Source: Methylococcales bacterium (GTDB lineage: Bacteria; Pseudomonadota; Gammaproteobacteria; Methylococcales; Methylomonadaceae). Taken from it: DNA of 64,000 nucleotides. How positions within the stretch are numbered: the first letter of the stretch is position 1; every line of letters starts with the position of its first letter. Of this stretch, positions 9,766 through 20,152 are shown in pieces. The notes below the pieces were generated by a model that saw nothing but the letters and a program-made list of their open reading frames with translations, had not been told where the DNA came from and made no database searches. A program made the position numbers and the translations under genes. Location: NCBI GenBank assembly GCA_030654015.1, contig JAURYI010000123.1:41921-105920 (forward strand), written 5' to 3'.

Positions 9766-9975
9766 TTATTTGCCTGAGATTTGCTCAGCAGATGCGTTGT
9801 TGCTAGTGTGTCTTTTTTCAATTTTGGTAAACACTTCTTTTTGTGATTCAGCAACTGCACCACTTTGTAAATGTTTAGTTTCGTCCGCTTTCAACATAAC
9901 AACTAAGACGATAATCGCAGCAATACAAACACCGACGATCAACCACAGATTATCTTTTTCTTCTACTTCAGCCAT
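9766..9975 (-). CDS. Small single-span membrane protein, unknown
   Basis: A 69-residue protein starting at the ATG at 9975, chosen because GAGGA lies 8-12 bases upstream. A longer frame to 10038 has no such site. An acidic N-terminus (MAEVEEKDN) is followed by one hydrophobic helix (about residues 9-28, LWLIVGVCIAAIIVLVVMLK) and a polar tail. The predicted arrangement is one inner-membrane helix. I do not recognise the family. Its plan (acidic head, one helix, polar tail) resembles the protein at 13758-13991 on the other side of the helicase gene. Two small hairpins lie in its leader at about 10016-10050. Confidence 0.6.
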   Translation of the reverse strand: MAEVEEKDNLWLIVGVCIAAIIVLVVMLKADETKHLQSGAVAESQKEVFTKIEKRHTSNNASAEQISGK

Positions 9976-10421
9976 TTTAAAATCCTCTAAACTTATAGTT
10001 ATGTGTATGATTTCTCTCTCCTCAAGAGAGCTACTCAAATATATTTTGAGCAGGTTGTCTGAATCTTTTTCTAAACAACGGGGTAATTTTTATCATGAGA
10101 CATGGTGTCGTGTCAAAACTATAAATAAAAAACTGTTAAATAATTTTGTAACTGTTGATTTTATTCATTACCAAGCACTTGTGCCGTAACCTGTTAAGTC
10201 GATGATTATTAATACTATATTGTTTTTATCAGCCGCATTCAGGTAGTCATTTATGACTATATATAAATCGCTGCAACGTATTCAAATAAATCTGCTGGAC
10301 AGGTCTTCCTTAACGTTGGTAATTTTGAATTTTCCCACTCGTTCTTGCGCTAAAATAACACTGGCAGTCTCGCCATTGTTATACAATGTTTGCCCTATTT
10401 TGCCGCTGAATACTTTCTTAC
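9976..10421. other. Divergent intergenic region
   Basis: 446 AT-rich bases between the leftward small membrane gene and the rightward helicase gene. Near the left end are two short hairpins in what would be the leader of the small gene: CTCTC/GAGAG at 10016-10030, and CTCAAA/TTTGAG at 10034-10050. No coding sequence or RNA gene is seen. Promoters for both genes must lie here but cannot be named with confidence. Confidence 0.5.
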
Positions 10422-13400
10422 ATGAATACACCCAAAAAACTATCGCGCTCCGATATACAGTTCGGATGTACTGCCAACACTTATGAACGTGGTATCGAGT
10501 ATTATGCGAAAGGACGTGTACTTAATCTTGGCATTGTCAGTAAAGGCGCGCTTTTTGTGCAACTGAGCGCAACAGTTAAAGGCAATGATGTTATTCCCTA
10601 CAAGCAGAATATTCGTATCACCTGGCGCGCAGATCATCGTTCTGCGGCTATTTCAGGGAACTGCTCCTGTCCTATCGGCTACAATTGCAAACACGTTGTT
10701 GCCGCCTGCCTCATGTATCAATATTCCCTGCAAAGTGCCACCACGGATGCGAGCTGTCTGGACTGGCTGAATACGCTGGATGAACCCGCAACGGAACCCG
10801 ATAGCCATCAGGAGTTTATTGCTTACATACTCAATTCTGCCATTAACAGCCCGCATGAATTTACCGTCGAACTGCGCGTCACCAAACTAAAAAAATCAGG
10901 GGGGCTGAACAAGGGACGCGGTCTGTCATTACAGCATATTCCTTTCCTGCGCCACGACTACAACTATTTGCAACCCGAAGATCAGGACATTGTAAAACTG
11001 CTCACTGCCTTGGAGACCAATTATCATGGCAACAATCCACGTCTTGTCGGTAATATCGGTTTTCTTGTGCTAACCAAATTATTACACACAGGGCGTTTAT
11101 TCTGGCACGACAATACCCTTAAGGCATTACGCTCTGGAGCTAACCGAGATCTGGATTTTAACTGGCAACAATCCAGTCAGGGCGATTACCAATTATCCAT
11201 CGCTGTTGAACCTGAAGCGCAATTGATGCTCACTAACCCGCCGCAATATCTCGACATCAATACAAACACGATTGGCGCGTTTAATCAGCAACTCAGTGAT
11301 GAGCAATTAAAAAAATACTTCTCCGCACCGCGTATTCCTGCCGCTCATGCGGAGGAGTTCAGCAGACGGTTACTGGTCGAACACAGCACACACCCACTCC
11401 CTGCGCCAAAAAAAATCCCCATCACAGAAGTGCGCGACTTAACACCTACGCCCAAACTACGCTTGTTCGGCGCACAACTGCCTGACCGACACAGCACACT
11501 GCATTTAATGGCGGTGAGTTTTCATTATGGGCAATGGCCAGTATCGGCAAAAAACCTTGAACCCTACAGTATTATCAAAACCACCTCACCGCTGATTCGC
11601 ATACAACGGCACACCGCCGCTGAACAGGCGGCTATTGCCCGACTCGCTGACTGGGGTTTTATGCCCCCTGTTGTTGACGTACCCGATGAAAAAGCCCTGC
11701 TATTGACCAGCAACGCCAACGACGCGCAATGGGGCGATTTTCTGCAAAACGCACTGCCTGAACTGGAAAAAGACGGCTGGATTATCGACACCGATGACAG
11801 CTTTAAACTGACATTTCAACAGGCAGAAAGCTGGGATGCCGACATCAGCGAAAGTAAAAATGACTGGTTTGAAATGCGCTTTACCGTTGACATTAACGGA
11901 CAGCCCTACCCATTACTGCCGTTAATCATGCCCGTGCTGGAAAATTATTCACTGGACGCGCTCCCCGAACACCTCAACCTGCCGTTAGGCAATTATCAAT
12001 ACCTGAGCGTTCCCAGCGAAAAACTCAAGCCCATTCTCGCGGTATTGATGGAATTATTCAATGCCAGTTTGTTAGGCAAAGACGGCACACTCAAACTGTC
12101 CCGTTTTAACGCCGCCAGTCTGGCAAATCTGGAAACCCACAGCTACGGCTTATTTTCTCTCACAGGCGGGCAAAAACTGCGCGAATTAGGGCAAAAACTC
12201 AACAACTTTGCAGGCATTGAAAACGTTGCCCTGCCGACCAACTTTCACGCCGAACTGCGCCCATACCAACAACAAGGCTTAAACTGGCTGCAATTCTTGC
12301 GTGAATACAATTTTGCGGGCATTCTCGCCGATGACATGGGTTTGGGTAAAACCGTGCAAACCCTCGTGCATCTGCTGGTCGAAAAACAATCAGGACGCAT
12401 GACCAATCCCTGCTTAATCATTGCCCCGACCAGCCTGATGAGCAACTGGCGGCGCGAAGCAGAACGCTTTACTCCAGACCTCAGTGTTTTGATTTTACAA
12501 GGCACAGACCGCAAACAACACTTCGACAAAATCAACGACTACGATTTAGTGCTGACCACCTACCCGCTACTGCCCAGAGACGAAGACGTATTACTCAAAC
12601 ATCGTTATCATTATCTGGTGTTGGACGAAGCGCAAACCGTGAAAAACCCCACCGCCATTGCCGCCCAACTGGTGCGTAAAATCACCACCAACCACCGTTT
12701 ATGCCTGACAGGCACACCGATGGAAAATCACTTAGGCGAACTGTGGACACAATTTGATTTTTTAATGCCGCACTTCTTAGGCACTAGCACCACGTTTAAA
12801 AAACACTACCGCACTCCGATTGAAAACCTAGGCGATAGCGAACGTAAAGCCCAATTATCACGCCGCCTCGCGCCGTTTATGCTCCGCCGCACCAAACAGG
12901 CAGTGGCGACCGAATTACCCGCTAAAACCGAAATTATTCGCAGCGTCCCCCTGCATCCCAAACAAGCCACACTCTACGAAAGCATCCGCCTGACCATGGA
13001 GAAAAAAGTGCGTGATGCCATTGCCGAACGCGGCTTATCACGCAGCCACATCACCATTCTGGACGCGCTATTGAAATTGCGGCAAACGTGTTGCGATCCG
13101 CGCACTTTATCGCTGAAAGAAGCACAAAAAATCACCGAATCCGCCAAACTGGATTTACTCATGGACATCCTGCCCGAACAACTCGAAGAAGGGCGGCGCA
13201 TTCTGGTATTTTCCCAATTCACCCGCATGATTGCGCTGATTGAAGCCGAACTAACCGCACGCGACATCGGCTACAGCAAACTCACAGGGCAAACCAAAAG
13301 ACGCGATGACGCGATTGAATTGTTTAAAAGCGGCGCGGTCAACGTGTTTTTAATCAGCTTAAAGGCAGGCGGAGTCGGCTTAAACCTGACCGAAGCCGAC

Positions 13401-13652
13401 ACCGTGATTATTTATGACCCGTGGTGGAATCCTGCCTCCGAAAGTCAGGCAGCCGACCGCGCCCACCGTATCGGACAAGACAAACCCGTGTTTGTTTATA
13501 AGCTAATCACAGAAAACACCGTCGAAGAAAAAATTATCGCCATGCAGGAACGCAAACGCGCCCTAGCCGACAGCATCTATACCGACGGTGCAAAAGAAGA
13601 AAGCCTCGCACTAACCGCTGAAGATTTAACGGTATTGTTTGAGCCGTTGTGA
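10422..13652 (+). CDS. SWIM zinc-finger SNF2-family helicase/ATPase
   Basis: A 1076-residue DEAD-like ATPase of the SWI2/SNF2 class. A SWIM zinc finger lies at residues 81-91 (CSCPIGYNCKH). A long middle region is followed by the SNF2 ATPase: Walker A DDMGLGKT (637-644), DEAQ box (735-738), the LTGTPMEN motif, and the C-terminal helicase half with ILVFSQFTRM, LISLKAGGVGLNL and DPWWNPASESQAADRAHRIGQ. Bacterial members with SWIM are thought to remodel protein-DNA or RNA polymerase complexes, but their role is unsettled, and RapA itself has a different N-terminus. No good ribosome site precedes the ATG, so the start is tentative. Confidence 0.85.
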   Translation: MNTPKKLSRSDIQFGCTANTYERGIEYYAKGRVLNLGIVSKGALFVQLSATVKGNDVIPYKQNIRITWRADHRSAAISGNCSCPIGYNCKHVVAACLMYQYSLQSATTDASCLDWLNTLDEPATEPDSHQEFIAYILNSAINSPHEFTVELRVTKLKKSGGLNKGRGLSLQHIPFLRHDYNYLQPEDQDIVKLLTALETNYHGNNPRLVGNIGFLVLTKLLHTGRLFWHDNTLKALRSGANRDLDFNWQQSSQGDYQLSIAVEPEAQLMLTNPPQYLDINTNTIGAFNQQLSDEQLKKYFSAPRIPAAHAEEFSRRLLVEHSTHPLPAPKKIPITEVRDLTPTPKLRLFGAQLPDRHSTLHLMAVSFHYGQWPVSAKNLEPYSIIKTTSPLIRIQRHTAAEQAAIARLADWGFMPPVVDVPDEKALLLTSNANDAQWGDFLQNALPELEKDGWIIDTDDSFKLTFQQAESWDADISESKNDWFEMRFTVDINGQPYPLLPLIMPVLENYSLDALPEHLNLPLGNYQYLSVPSEKLKPILAVLMELFNASLLGKDGTLKLSRFNAASLANLETHSYGLFSLTGGQKLRELGQKLNNFAGIENVALPTNFHAELRPYQQQGLNWLQFLREYNFAGILADDMGLGKTVQTLVHLLVEKQSGRMTNPCLIIAPTSLMSNWRREAERFTPDLSVLILQGTDRKQHFDKINDYDLVLTTYPLLPRDEDVLLKHRYHYLVLDEAQTVKNPTAIAAQLVRKITTNHRLCLTGTPMENHLGELWTQFDFLMPHFLGTSTTFKKHYRTPIENLGDSERKAQLSRRLAPFMLRRTKQAVATELPAKTEIIRSVPLHPKQATLYESIRLTMEKKVRDAIAERGLSRSHITILDALLKLRQTCCDPRTLSLKEAQKITESAKLDLLMDILPEQLEEGRRILVFSQFTRMIALIEAELTARDIGYSKLTGQTKRRDDAIELFKSGAVNVFLISLKAGGVGLNLTEADTVIIYDPWWNPASESQAADRAHRIGQDKPVFVYKLITENTVEEKIIAMQERKRALADSIYTDGAKEESLALTAEDLTVLFEPL

Positions 13653-13705
13653 AAACACAGCTATTTTGAACTAAATGGCTGTTGTTTTTGCAGATACCGT
13701 TGAGC

Positions 13706-13738
13706 ATGACTGCCAGTCTTCAAAGCACTGGCAGTCAT
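13706..13738. repeat. 12-bp-arm palindrome, probable terminator
   Basis: Perfect 12-base arms ATGACTGCCAGT / ACTGGCAGTCAT around a 9-base loop, between the convergent helicase and small membrane genes. The same arms recur at 63970-64000, and a single half-site lies at about 24104-24114, so this is a dispersed element rather than a simple local terminator. Confidence 0.7.
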
Positions 13739-13757
13739 TCATACTTTGCAATCGCTA

Positions 13758-13991
13758 TTATTTTTTGGGGTTTAAACCCTTATAAACAGTCTGATCGCTT
13801 TTGCCCACAGGGTCAGGCTCATGTATCTGTGATGGAGCGCGGGTGTCGCCCGATGATAGATAAGTAAACAGCATCGGTAGCAATACCAAAATAGCCATGA
13901 CTACCGCCAGCCCTAAAACACCCAGCAAAAACGGTTTTAATGGCGAGACAATATTTTCCTCTTCGGCGGATGTTTCTTCTTCAGTTTTCAT
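13758..13991 (-). CDS. Small single-span membrane protein, unknown
   Basis: A 77-residue protein with an AAAGGT ribosome site before its ATG. A strongly acidic head (MKTEEETSAEEEN) is followed by one long hydrophobic helix (about residues 19-43) and a polar tail with prolines and lysines. No known domain is recognised. It converges on the SNF2 helicase gene across the palindrome at 13706-13738. Its layout matches the small protein at 9766-9975, suggesting either a small lineage-specific family or coincidence of composition. Confidence 0.6.
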   Translation of the reverse strand: MKTEEETSAEEENIVSPLKPFLLGVLGLAVVMAILVLLPMLFTYLSSGDTRAPSQIHEPDPVGKSDQTVYKGLNPKK

Positions 13992-14108
13992 AGTAATTAC
14001 CTTTTATTGTTATATGGATGAAATACAATTCCTCGGAACCTAATGCGCGAGATAAAACCTTGATATTATTAATCTAATATTGGCAGTACAACGCAAGTTT
14101 ACTGTATG

Positions 14109-14124
14109 ATAATTAGCTAATTAT
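14109..14124. promoter_or_regulatory. Perfect 16-bp palindrome ahead of the sia operon
   Basis: ATAATTAGCTAATTAT is a perfect dyad ending 16 bases before the chosen start codon at 14141. It could be an operator, or part of the -10 region that also reads TATGATAAT just upstream. Because AT-rich palindromes arise by chance, the role is uncertain. Confidence 0.35.
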
Positions 14125-14140
14125 GTACAGAGTAGAGACT

Positions 14141-17100
14141 ATGCTTTCACACATTTCTGGCTACCGCATTACCGAAACGCTGCATTCATCGGCAAAGTCC
14201 ATTGTCTATTTAGCGGCGCGTGACAGTGATGATGTGCCAGTCGTCATTAAAACCCTCAATGAGGCGTATCCCAATCATCAGCAAATCGCGCGCTTCCTGC
14301 ACGAAGTTGATATTCATAAAAAACTCACTAACATACACGGCGTTGCCAGTGTCTATAACGTAGAAAATCATGGACATCAACAGGCACTGGTACTGGAATA
14401 TATTTCGGGCGGTGAGCTGGCAAAACAGCTGGATCACACTGCCGATCACTTTATCGGCTTATTTTTCAAGTCTGCCATACAAATCGCCGACGCGCTGAGT
14501 GCCATTCATCAGCAGGGCATTATTCACAAAGACATCAAGCCCAAAAATATTTTATGGCAGCCGCACCTTGAAACCATAAAAATTATTGATTTCGGTATTG
14601 CCAGCGAATCGGTCAACGAAAAACAAAGCCAGAACAGCCTGTTTCTGACCGGTTCTCTGCCTTTTTTATCGCCTGAACAAACAGGACGCATGAATCGTTC
14701 TGTTGATTATCGCTCCGATTTTTATTCGTTAGGCGTAACATTTTATAAGCTGTTATCGGGCGAATTACCGTTTGATGTCAGTGAAAATGATCCGATGGCA
14801 TGGGTGCATTGTCATATTGCGCGTACCCCCAAACCGTTAATGATAAAAGAGTCTGCTATTGCCCCCGCGTTATCGGCGATTATTAATAAGCTGATGGCAA
14901 AAAATGCCGAAGATCGTTATCAAAGTGCCTTGGGCTTAAAAAATGATTTGCAATACTGTTACAGCCAATGGCACAGCACGGGTGCTATCGGTGCGTTTGT
15001 CGCGGGGCAGCGGGATGTTATTGACCGTTTTGACATTCCGCAAAAACTCTATGGTCGTGAACAGGAACTCGCCTTGTTGTCGGAAGCGTTTGCCGAAGTT
15101 GCAAGAGGCGACTGCCAGTTATTTCTGGTGAACGGGTTTTCGGGGATTGGTAAATCGGTATTGATTAACGAAATACACAAACCCATTGTGGCAAAAAACG
15201 GCTATTTTATCAGCGGTAAATTCGATCAGTTTCAGCGCAACATTCCTTACTCCGCCTTGGTACAGGCATTGCGCGGGCTAATGCAGCAATTATTGACCGA
15301 ATCCTCAGAACGCTTATATCAATGGCGCAATAAATTATTAGGCGCACTCGGCAGCAACGGGCGGGTGTTGATTGATTTTATTCCTGAGCTGGAACAAATT
15401 ATCGGCGAGCAACAACCCGTTCCCCATTTAGGCACCGAAGAAAATCAAAACCGTTTTAATTATGTAGCCCTGCAATTTTTGCAATTATTTGCGCGTAAAA
15501 AGCATCCTTTAGTGCTGTTTATTGATGATCTGCAATGGATGGATTCAGCCAGTTTACATTTAATTAAACTGTTTATGCTCAGTGAGCAGCTAAGTCATTT
15601 CTTATTATTAGGCGCGTATCGGGATAATGAAGTGGAGGCTTATCATCCATTGCCGCTGATGATTGCGGAGCTTAAAAAGGCACGGGTTAATGTTTTCGAC
15701 TTAACATTAAAACCGCTGCAATTGCACTGCATTAATCAATTAGTCAGCGAGTCTATTTATACCGATGCAGAAAAAACCCTGCCGTTGGCACAAGCCATTT
15801 TGCATAAAACCGACGGTAATCCGTTTTTTATCAATCAATTTTTAAAACAGAGTGTTGATACGGGTTTATTAGCGTTTGATGCGGCGCAAAAAAGTTGGCA
15901 ATGGGATTTGGAGAGCATCAGTCAGCAGCCGAGTTGTGACAATGTGGTTGATTTAATGGTGGCAAAAATGGCGCGTTTATCGCCCGTCACGCAAAATTTA
16001 CTGCGCCTGAGTGCCTGTATCGGCAGTGTATTTGATTTGCATACGCTGGCGATTATCAGTGAAAAAAGCGTCCAGCAGGTCGCTGGTGAGTTATGGCCTG
16101 CCGTGACAGCAGGCTTATTAATTGCGCAGGGTGACGAACACGCTTTACTAAAAAGCATCAGCGAACACAGTTCCGTTGTTGAGCAGGATTTTCCTAATGC
16201 GGTGGATAAATTCCTGCATGATAGAGTGCAGCAAGCCGCCTATTCCCTGATTGCCGACAACGACAAACAACGGGTGCATTTAAAAATCGGGCGGTTATTA
16301 TTACAAAATACCCCTGAAAGCGAACTGGACAACGTCTGTTTTGATATTGTCGAGCATTATAATAAAAGTATTGCCTTATTAACCGATGAGGCTGAACGCC
16401 ATCGGTTAGCCGAACTTAATTTAATGGCAGGGCAGAAAGCCAAAGAAGCGACCGCTTATTACCCCGCATTACTGTATTTTAAAAACGCCACTGCCTGCTT
16501 GCCCAGTTCTGAAGCTGGAGCTTGGGAGCGAGCGCAAGCCTTACGTTTTGCGGTGCAGAAAGGGCAGATAGAATGTCATTTTTTGCTGAGTGAGATTGAC
16601 GCAGGGCTGCAACAAGCCGATGCTTTATTGGAAGTGTGTCAAAACGTCACCGATAAAGTTGAACTGAATAACCTGCTGATTTTGTATTACGGCGGCGCGG
16701 GGCAGATGGATAAAGCCATTGATATTGCGCTGGATTCATTGCGATTATTTGCAATGGATATTCCAAGAAGTCCCAATCAAGCGCAGTTATTATTGGAGTT
16801 GGCGCGTGCAAAACTCAAATTGGGGCGCAAAACAGCAGATGATTTAAGCGCGTTGCCGTTAATCGAAGATGAGGCGGTTCATGCTGTTTTCAGCTTACTG
16901 AAAGAACTGATTGCGCCCACTTATCTGCAAGGTTTAAATCAGCTGTTGCCGTACATTATTTTGCGGATGTTCAATCTCACGCTGACCCACGGTAACGGCC
17001 CCGTGTCGTCGTTCGCCTATTCGGGTTATGCGTTGCTGTGGTCGAAACTGGGTGATTTTGCGGAAGCACATCGTTTTGGTGTGTTGGCAATGGACTATAA

Positions 17101-20100
17101 CAAACACGTCAATAATCCGCCGATGGAAGCGCGGTGTTATTTCATGAGTACCAGTTTTGCCTTGTACTGGGGGCAGGCATTAGAAAATTCCCAGCAGCCG
17201 CGCAAAATCGGCTTACAAAAATTAATTGATACGGGGGAGTATTTTTGGGCTTCGTATATGTACCTGTTTGGTTTCTGGCAGGAAGTGGTGTTGTCACGCT
17301 CACTGAATGAGCTGATGGAATTGAGCAAAAAAGAACAGCAATTTGCCCATAAAGCCAAACAGATAGAACCCTATTATGTGCATACCCTGCATCACACACT
17401 ATTCAAAAATCTGGCAGGTCACACCGATTATCCTGACTCGCTGGATAACCAGTCAGGTGAAGAAGCGGAAGCTCTCGCCTATTTCGAGCAGAATGCGACC
17501 TCTACAATGGGGACGTTTTATCAGGTCGTGTGTCGTCTGGTGCTGCATTATTCCTATGAGCAGTACGAGCAGGCGTTTGCTATCGCGACCCAGCCGCATA
17601 TTACCGATGAAGTCATTCGTGATGGCACCTACACACGGGTGGTTTATACGTTTTACAGTTGTCTGTCGATGTTGGCGATTATAAAATCTAAAACACAATT
17701 CGGACTCCGCAAAGCGGAATATCACGCCGATTATGTAAAACATAAACGAACCATTAAAAAGTGGTACACCTTATGTCCCGAAAATTTCGCCGTTATGTGG
17801 ACTTTGTTATGCGCAGAAGAAGCACGGATTGCTGGTAAAAATACCCGCGCCATTGATTATTACGATCAAGCTTTATCCGCCGCAAAAGCCAATAAATCAC
17901 TGTGGTTTGAAAGTCTGGTCAATGAGTTAACCGCTAAATTCTGGCTGCAAAAAAATAAGCAGAAAATAGCCGCTGTGTTTATGAGCGATGCCAGTTATCT
18001 GTATTACCGCTGGGGCGCATTGCGCAAAGTAGCGTTGCTGGAAAAAAATTACCCCGAATTATTAAGTCGGCAAAAATCAAATACAGACCTCGAACAAGCC
18101 ACTCTGGAGCATTACACGACCAACAGCACCAGTAGTGATTTTGCACTGGATATTCATACCCTGCTGAAAGCCTCGCAAACCCTGTCGGGTGAAATTGTGA
18201 TGGAAAAACTGTTACAGAAATTAATGCACTTTCTCATCGAAAATGCAGGTGCGCAACGCGGCGTATTGATTTTGAAAGAGCAGGACGGCTATGTGATTGA
18301 AGCGGAATGCAATATTGAACAAGATCAGGAAGTCATAACGCAACAGTCAATGGCGTTGTCAGAGGCGACTAATTTAGCGACAACCATTATTCGTTATGTA
18401 TTGCGTAGTAAAGAAACCGTGTTATTAGGCGATACGGTCAGCGATCAGCGTTTTATTAACGACAGTTATTTACAACAGGCACAGGTCAAATCGTTGTTGT
18501 GTCTGCCCTTGCTGGATAAAGGGCTGTTAAGCGGCATTTTGTATCTGGAAAATAATATCGCCAACAATGCGTTTACACCCGACCGCGTGGAAATTTTACA
18601 GATATTGTCCGCTGAAATTGCCATTTCGTTAGAAAATGCCCGTCTGTATCGCCAATTGGCACAATACAATCAAACGTTAGAAGAGACGGTGCGAGAGCGC
18701 ACCGCTGATTTACGCGCGGTGAATGAATCGTTACTGAATAAGAACAGTGAAATTCAGCAAGCCACGAAAATTATTGAAGAAAAAAATAATAACATCACCA
18801 AAAGTATTTTATACGCCCAGAAAATTCAAGCCGCTATGTTGCCGCAAGCGGAAAAAATAGCCGAAGATTTGCCTAACTATTTTATTCTTTTCAGACCTAA
18901 GGAAATTGTATCAGGCGATTTTTATTGGTGTAATCGCCTTGAGGGCAAGTTATTTATTATCGTCGGTGATTGTACAGGTCACGGTGTCCCTGGGGCTTTT
19001 TTATCGACCATAGGTCATATGCTGCTGAATAAAATCATTCTGGAAAAACGGGTTTTTAATCCCGCTTTAATATTGGCAGTGTTACATGAAGAAATAAAAA
19101 TTGCGTTACGACAGCAAGGCAAAAGCAGGCAGGCAAATGATGGTATGGATATTGCGGTCTGCCAAATTGATGAGGAGACGCAATTAATCCTCTATGCAGG
19201 TGCGAGAAGACCTCTGTATCTGGTGAAAGCAAGCAATAATGAATTGATTAAAATAGCAGGCGACCGAAAATCCATCGGTGGCCGACAAAAGGAAGAAACA
19301 CGCCATTTTGCCGATCATGCACTGACGTTTTCCTGTGGTGATATGTTGTATTTAACCAGTGACGGCTTGGCGGATCAGCATAATCAGGACAATAAAAAAT
19401 TCAGCTCCTTCCAGCTGGAAGTTACCTTACAGGCGATTGCCGATAAAGACATTGCGACACAACAACAAAGTTTGATTCAGGCACTGAACCAGCATCAGGG
19501 CAACGAACATCAACGAGATGATATGACGCTTTTTGCAACGCGCTTAGGTGCAGCGACTACGCATCATCACTTCAATAAGGAAAAAAACGTGCAATCATTT
19601 GATTTATTGAGTTTTCGCAAATTACTCATAGAAAATAACATCGTGCTTTCTTTTGAGGGTAAAATGTCGCAAGGTGTATTAATTGCTTTGGTAGAAACAT
19701 TAAAAGAACGGTTGGCAACGAATACAGATGACGCAACCCAGCATATAGTCAGAAAAATTTATGGGGTTTTTGTTGAGCTTGCCCAAAATATTCAAAATCA
19801 CTCTCTGGAAAAAGTCCTTGTCAATCAACAGGCAATAGGGATTGGTATCATTGTTATTCGAGAAGATGAACACAAGTTTGTCATTACTTCAGGCAATAAA
19901 TTGTTAAATGTCGATGCAGAAAACCTGCGCAGCTATTGCGACGTGGTGAATGCCTTGGGTGAAGATGGTTTGAAAAAAATGTATAAAGAAAAGCTACGCA
20001 TGGCGCGTCAACAAGACGTAATCGGTGCAGGTATCGGTTTAATTGACATTATCCGCAAATCAAACCATCCCATTGTTTATACACTGCAAGCAGTTGATGA

Positions 20101-20152
20101 AATCACGCAATTTTTTACCTTATCGGTCACCCTATTCAAGATAATACCATGA
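14141..20152 (+). CDS. Fused Ser/Thr kinase - AAA ATPase - GAF - SiaA-like phosphatase - SiaB-like kinase
   Basis: A 2003-residue cytoplasmic signalling protein with no membrane span seen. In order: an N-terminal Ser/Thr kinase (about 2-270, HKDIKPKN with D131, DFG at 150-152), an AAA_16 ATPase (Walker A GFSGIGKS 332-339, Walker B FIDD near 462), a long helical repeat-like region (about 640-1330), GAF (about 1348-1500), a coiled coil, a PP2C/SpoIIE phosphatase (about 1570-1805; metal aspartates in SGDFYW D1593 and GDCTGHG D1610), and a SiaB-type kinase domain (about 1821-2003, ELAQNIQNH and GAGIGLIDI). The first four parts resemble the HstK family of sensor proteins. In Pseudomonas SiaA and SiaB are separate. 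The start at 14141 is preferred (AGAG upstream). It overlaps siaC by ATGA. Confidence 0.88.
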   Translation: MLSHISGYRITETLHSSAKSIVYLAARDSDDVPVVIKTLNEAYPNHQQIARFLHEVDIHKKLTNIHGVASVYNVENHGHQQALVLEYISGGELAKQLDHTADHFIGLFFKSAIQIADALSAIHQQGIIHKDIKPKNILWQPHLETIKIIDFGIASESVNEKQSQNSLFLTGSLPFLSPEQTGRMNRSVDYRSDFYSLGVTFYKLLSGELPFDVSENDPMAWVHCHIARTPKPLMIKESAIAPALSAIINKLMAKNAEDRYQSALGLKNDLQYCYSQWHSTGAIGAFVAGQRDVIDRFDIPQKLYGREQELALLSEAFAEVARGDCQLFLVNGFSGIGKSVLINEIHKPIVAKNGYFISGKFDQFQRNIPYSALVQALRGLMQQLLTESSERLYQWRNKLLGALGSNGRVLIDFIPELEQIIGEQQPVPHLGTEENQNRFNYVALQFLQLFARKKHPLVLFIDDLQWMDSASLHLIKLFMLSEQLSHFLLLGAYRDNEVEAYHPLPLMIAELKKARVNVFDLTLKPLQLHCINQLVSESIYTDAEKTLPLAQAILHKTDGNPFFINQFLKQSVDTGLLAFDAAQKSWQWDLESISQQPSCDNVVDLMVAKMARLSPVTQNLLRLSACIGSVFDLHTLAIISEKSVQQVAGELWPAVTAGLLIAQGDEHALLKSISEHSSVVEQDFPNAVDKFLHDRVQQAAYSLIADNDKQRVHLKIGRLLLQNTPESELDNVCFDIVEHYNKSIALLTDEAERHRLAELNLMAGQKAKEATAYYPALLYFKNATACLPSSEAGAWERAQALRFAVQKGQIECHFLLSEIDAGLQQADALLEVCQNVTDKVELNNLLILYYGGAGQMDKAIDIALDSLRLFAMDIPRSPNQAQLLLELARAKLKLGRKTADDLSALPLIEDEAVHAVFSLLKELIAPTYLQGLNQLLPYIILRMFNLTLTHGNGPVSSFAYSGYALLWSKLGDFAEAHRFGVLAMDYNKHVNNPPMEARCYFMSTSFALYWGQALENSQQPRKIGLQKLIDTGEYFWASYMYLFGFWQEVVLSRSLNELMELSKKEQQFAHKAKQIEPYYVHTLHHTLFKNLAGHTDYPDSLDNQSGEEAEALAYFEQNATSTMGTFYQVVCRLVLHYSYEQYEQAFAIATQPHITDEVIRDGTYTRVVYTFYSCLSMLAIIKSKTQFGLRKAEYHADYVKHKRTIKKWYTLCPENFAVMWTLLCAEEARIAGKNTRAIDYYDQALSAAKANKSLWFESLVNELTAKFWLQKNKQKIAAVFMSDASYLYYRWGALRKVALLEKNYPELLSRQKSNTDLEQATLEHYTTNSTSSDFALDIHTLLKASQTLSGEIVMEKLLQKLMHFLIENAGAQRGVLILKEQDGYVIEAECNIEQDQEVITQQSMALSEATNLATTIIRYVLRSKETVLLGDTVSDQRFINDSYLQQAQVKSLLCLPLLDKGLLSGILYLENNIANNAFTPDRVEILQILSAEIAISLENARLYRQLAQYNQTLEETVRERTADLRAVNESLLNKNSEIQQATKIIEEKNNNITKSILYAQKIQAAMLPQAEKIAEDLPNYFILFRPKEIVSGDFYWCNRLEGKLFIIVGDCTGHGVPGAFLSTIGHMLLNKIILEKRVFNPALILAVLHEEIKIALRQQGKSRQANDGMDIAVCQIDEETQLILYAGARRPLYLVKASNNELIKIAGDRKSIGGRQKEETRHFADHALTFSCGDMLYLTSDGLADQHNQDNKKFSSFQLEVTLQAIADKDIATQQQSLIQALNQHQGNEHQRDDMTLFATRLGAATTHHHFNKEKNVQSFDLLSFRKLLIENNIVLSFEGKMSQGVLIALVETLKERLATNTDDATQHIVRKIYGVFVELAQNIQNHSLEKVLVNQQAIGIGIIVIREDEHKFVITSGNKLLNVDAENLRSYCDVVNALGEDGLKKMYKEKLRMARQQDVIGAGIGLIDIIRKSNHPIVYTLQAVDEITQFFTLSVTLFKIIP

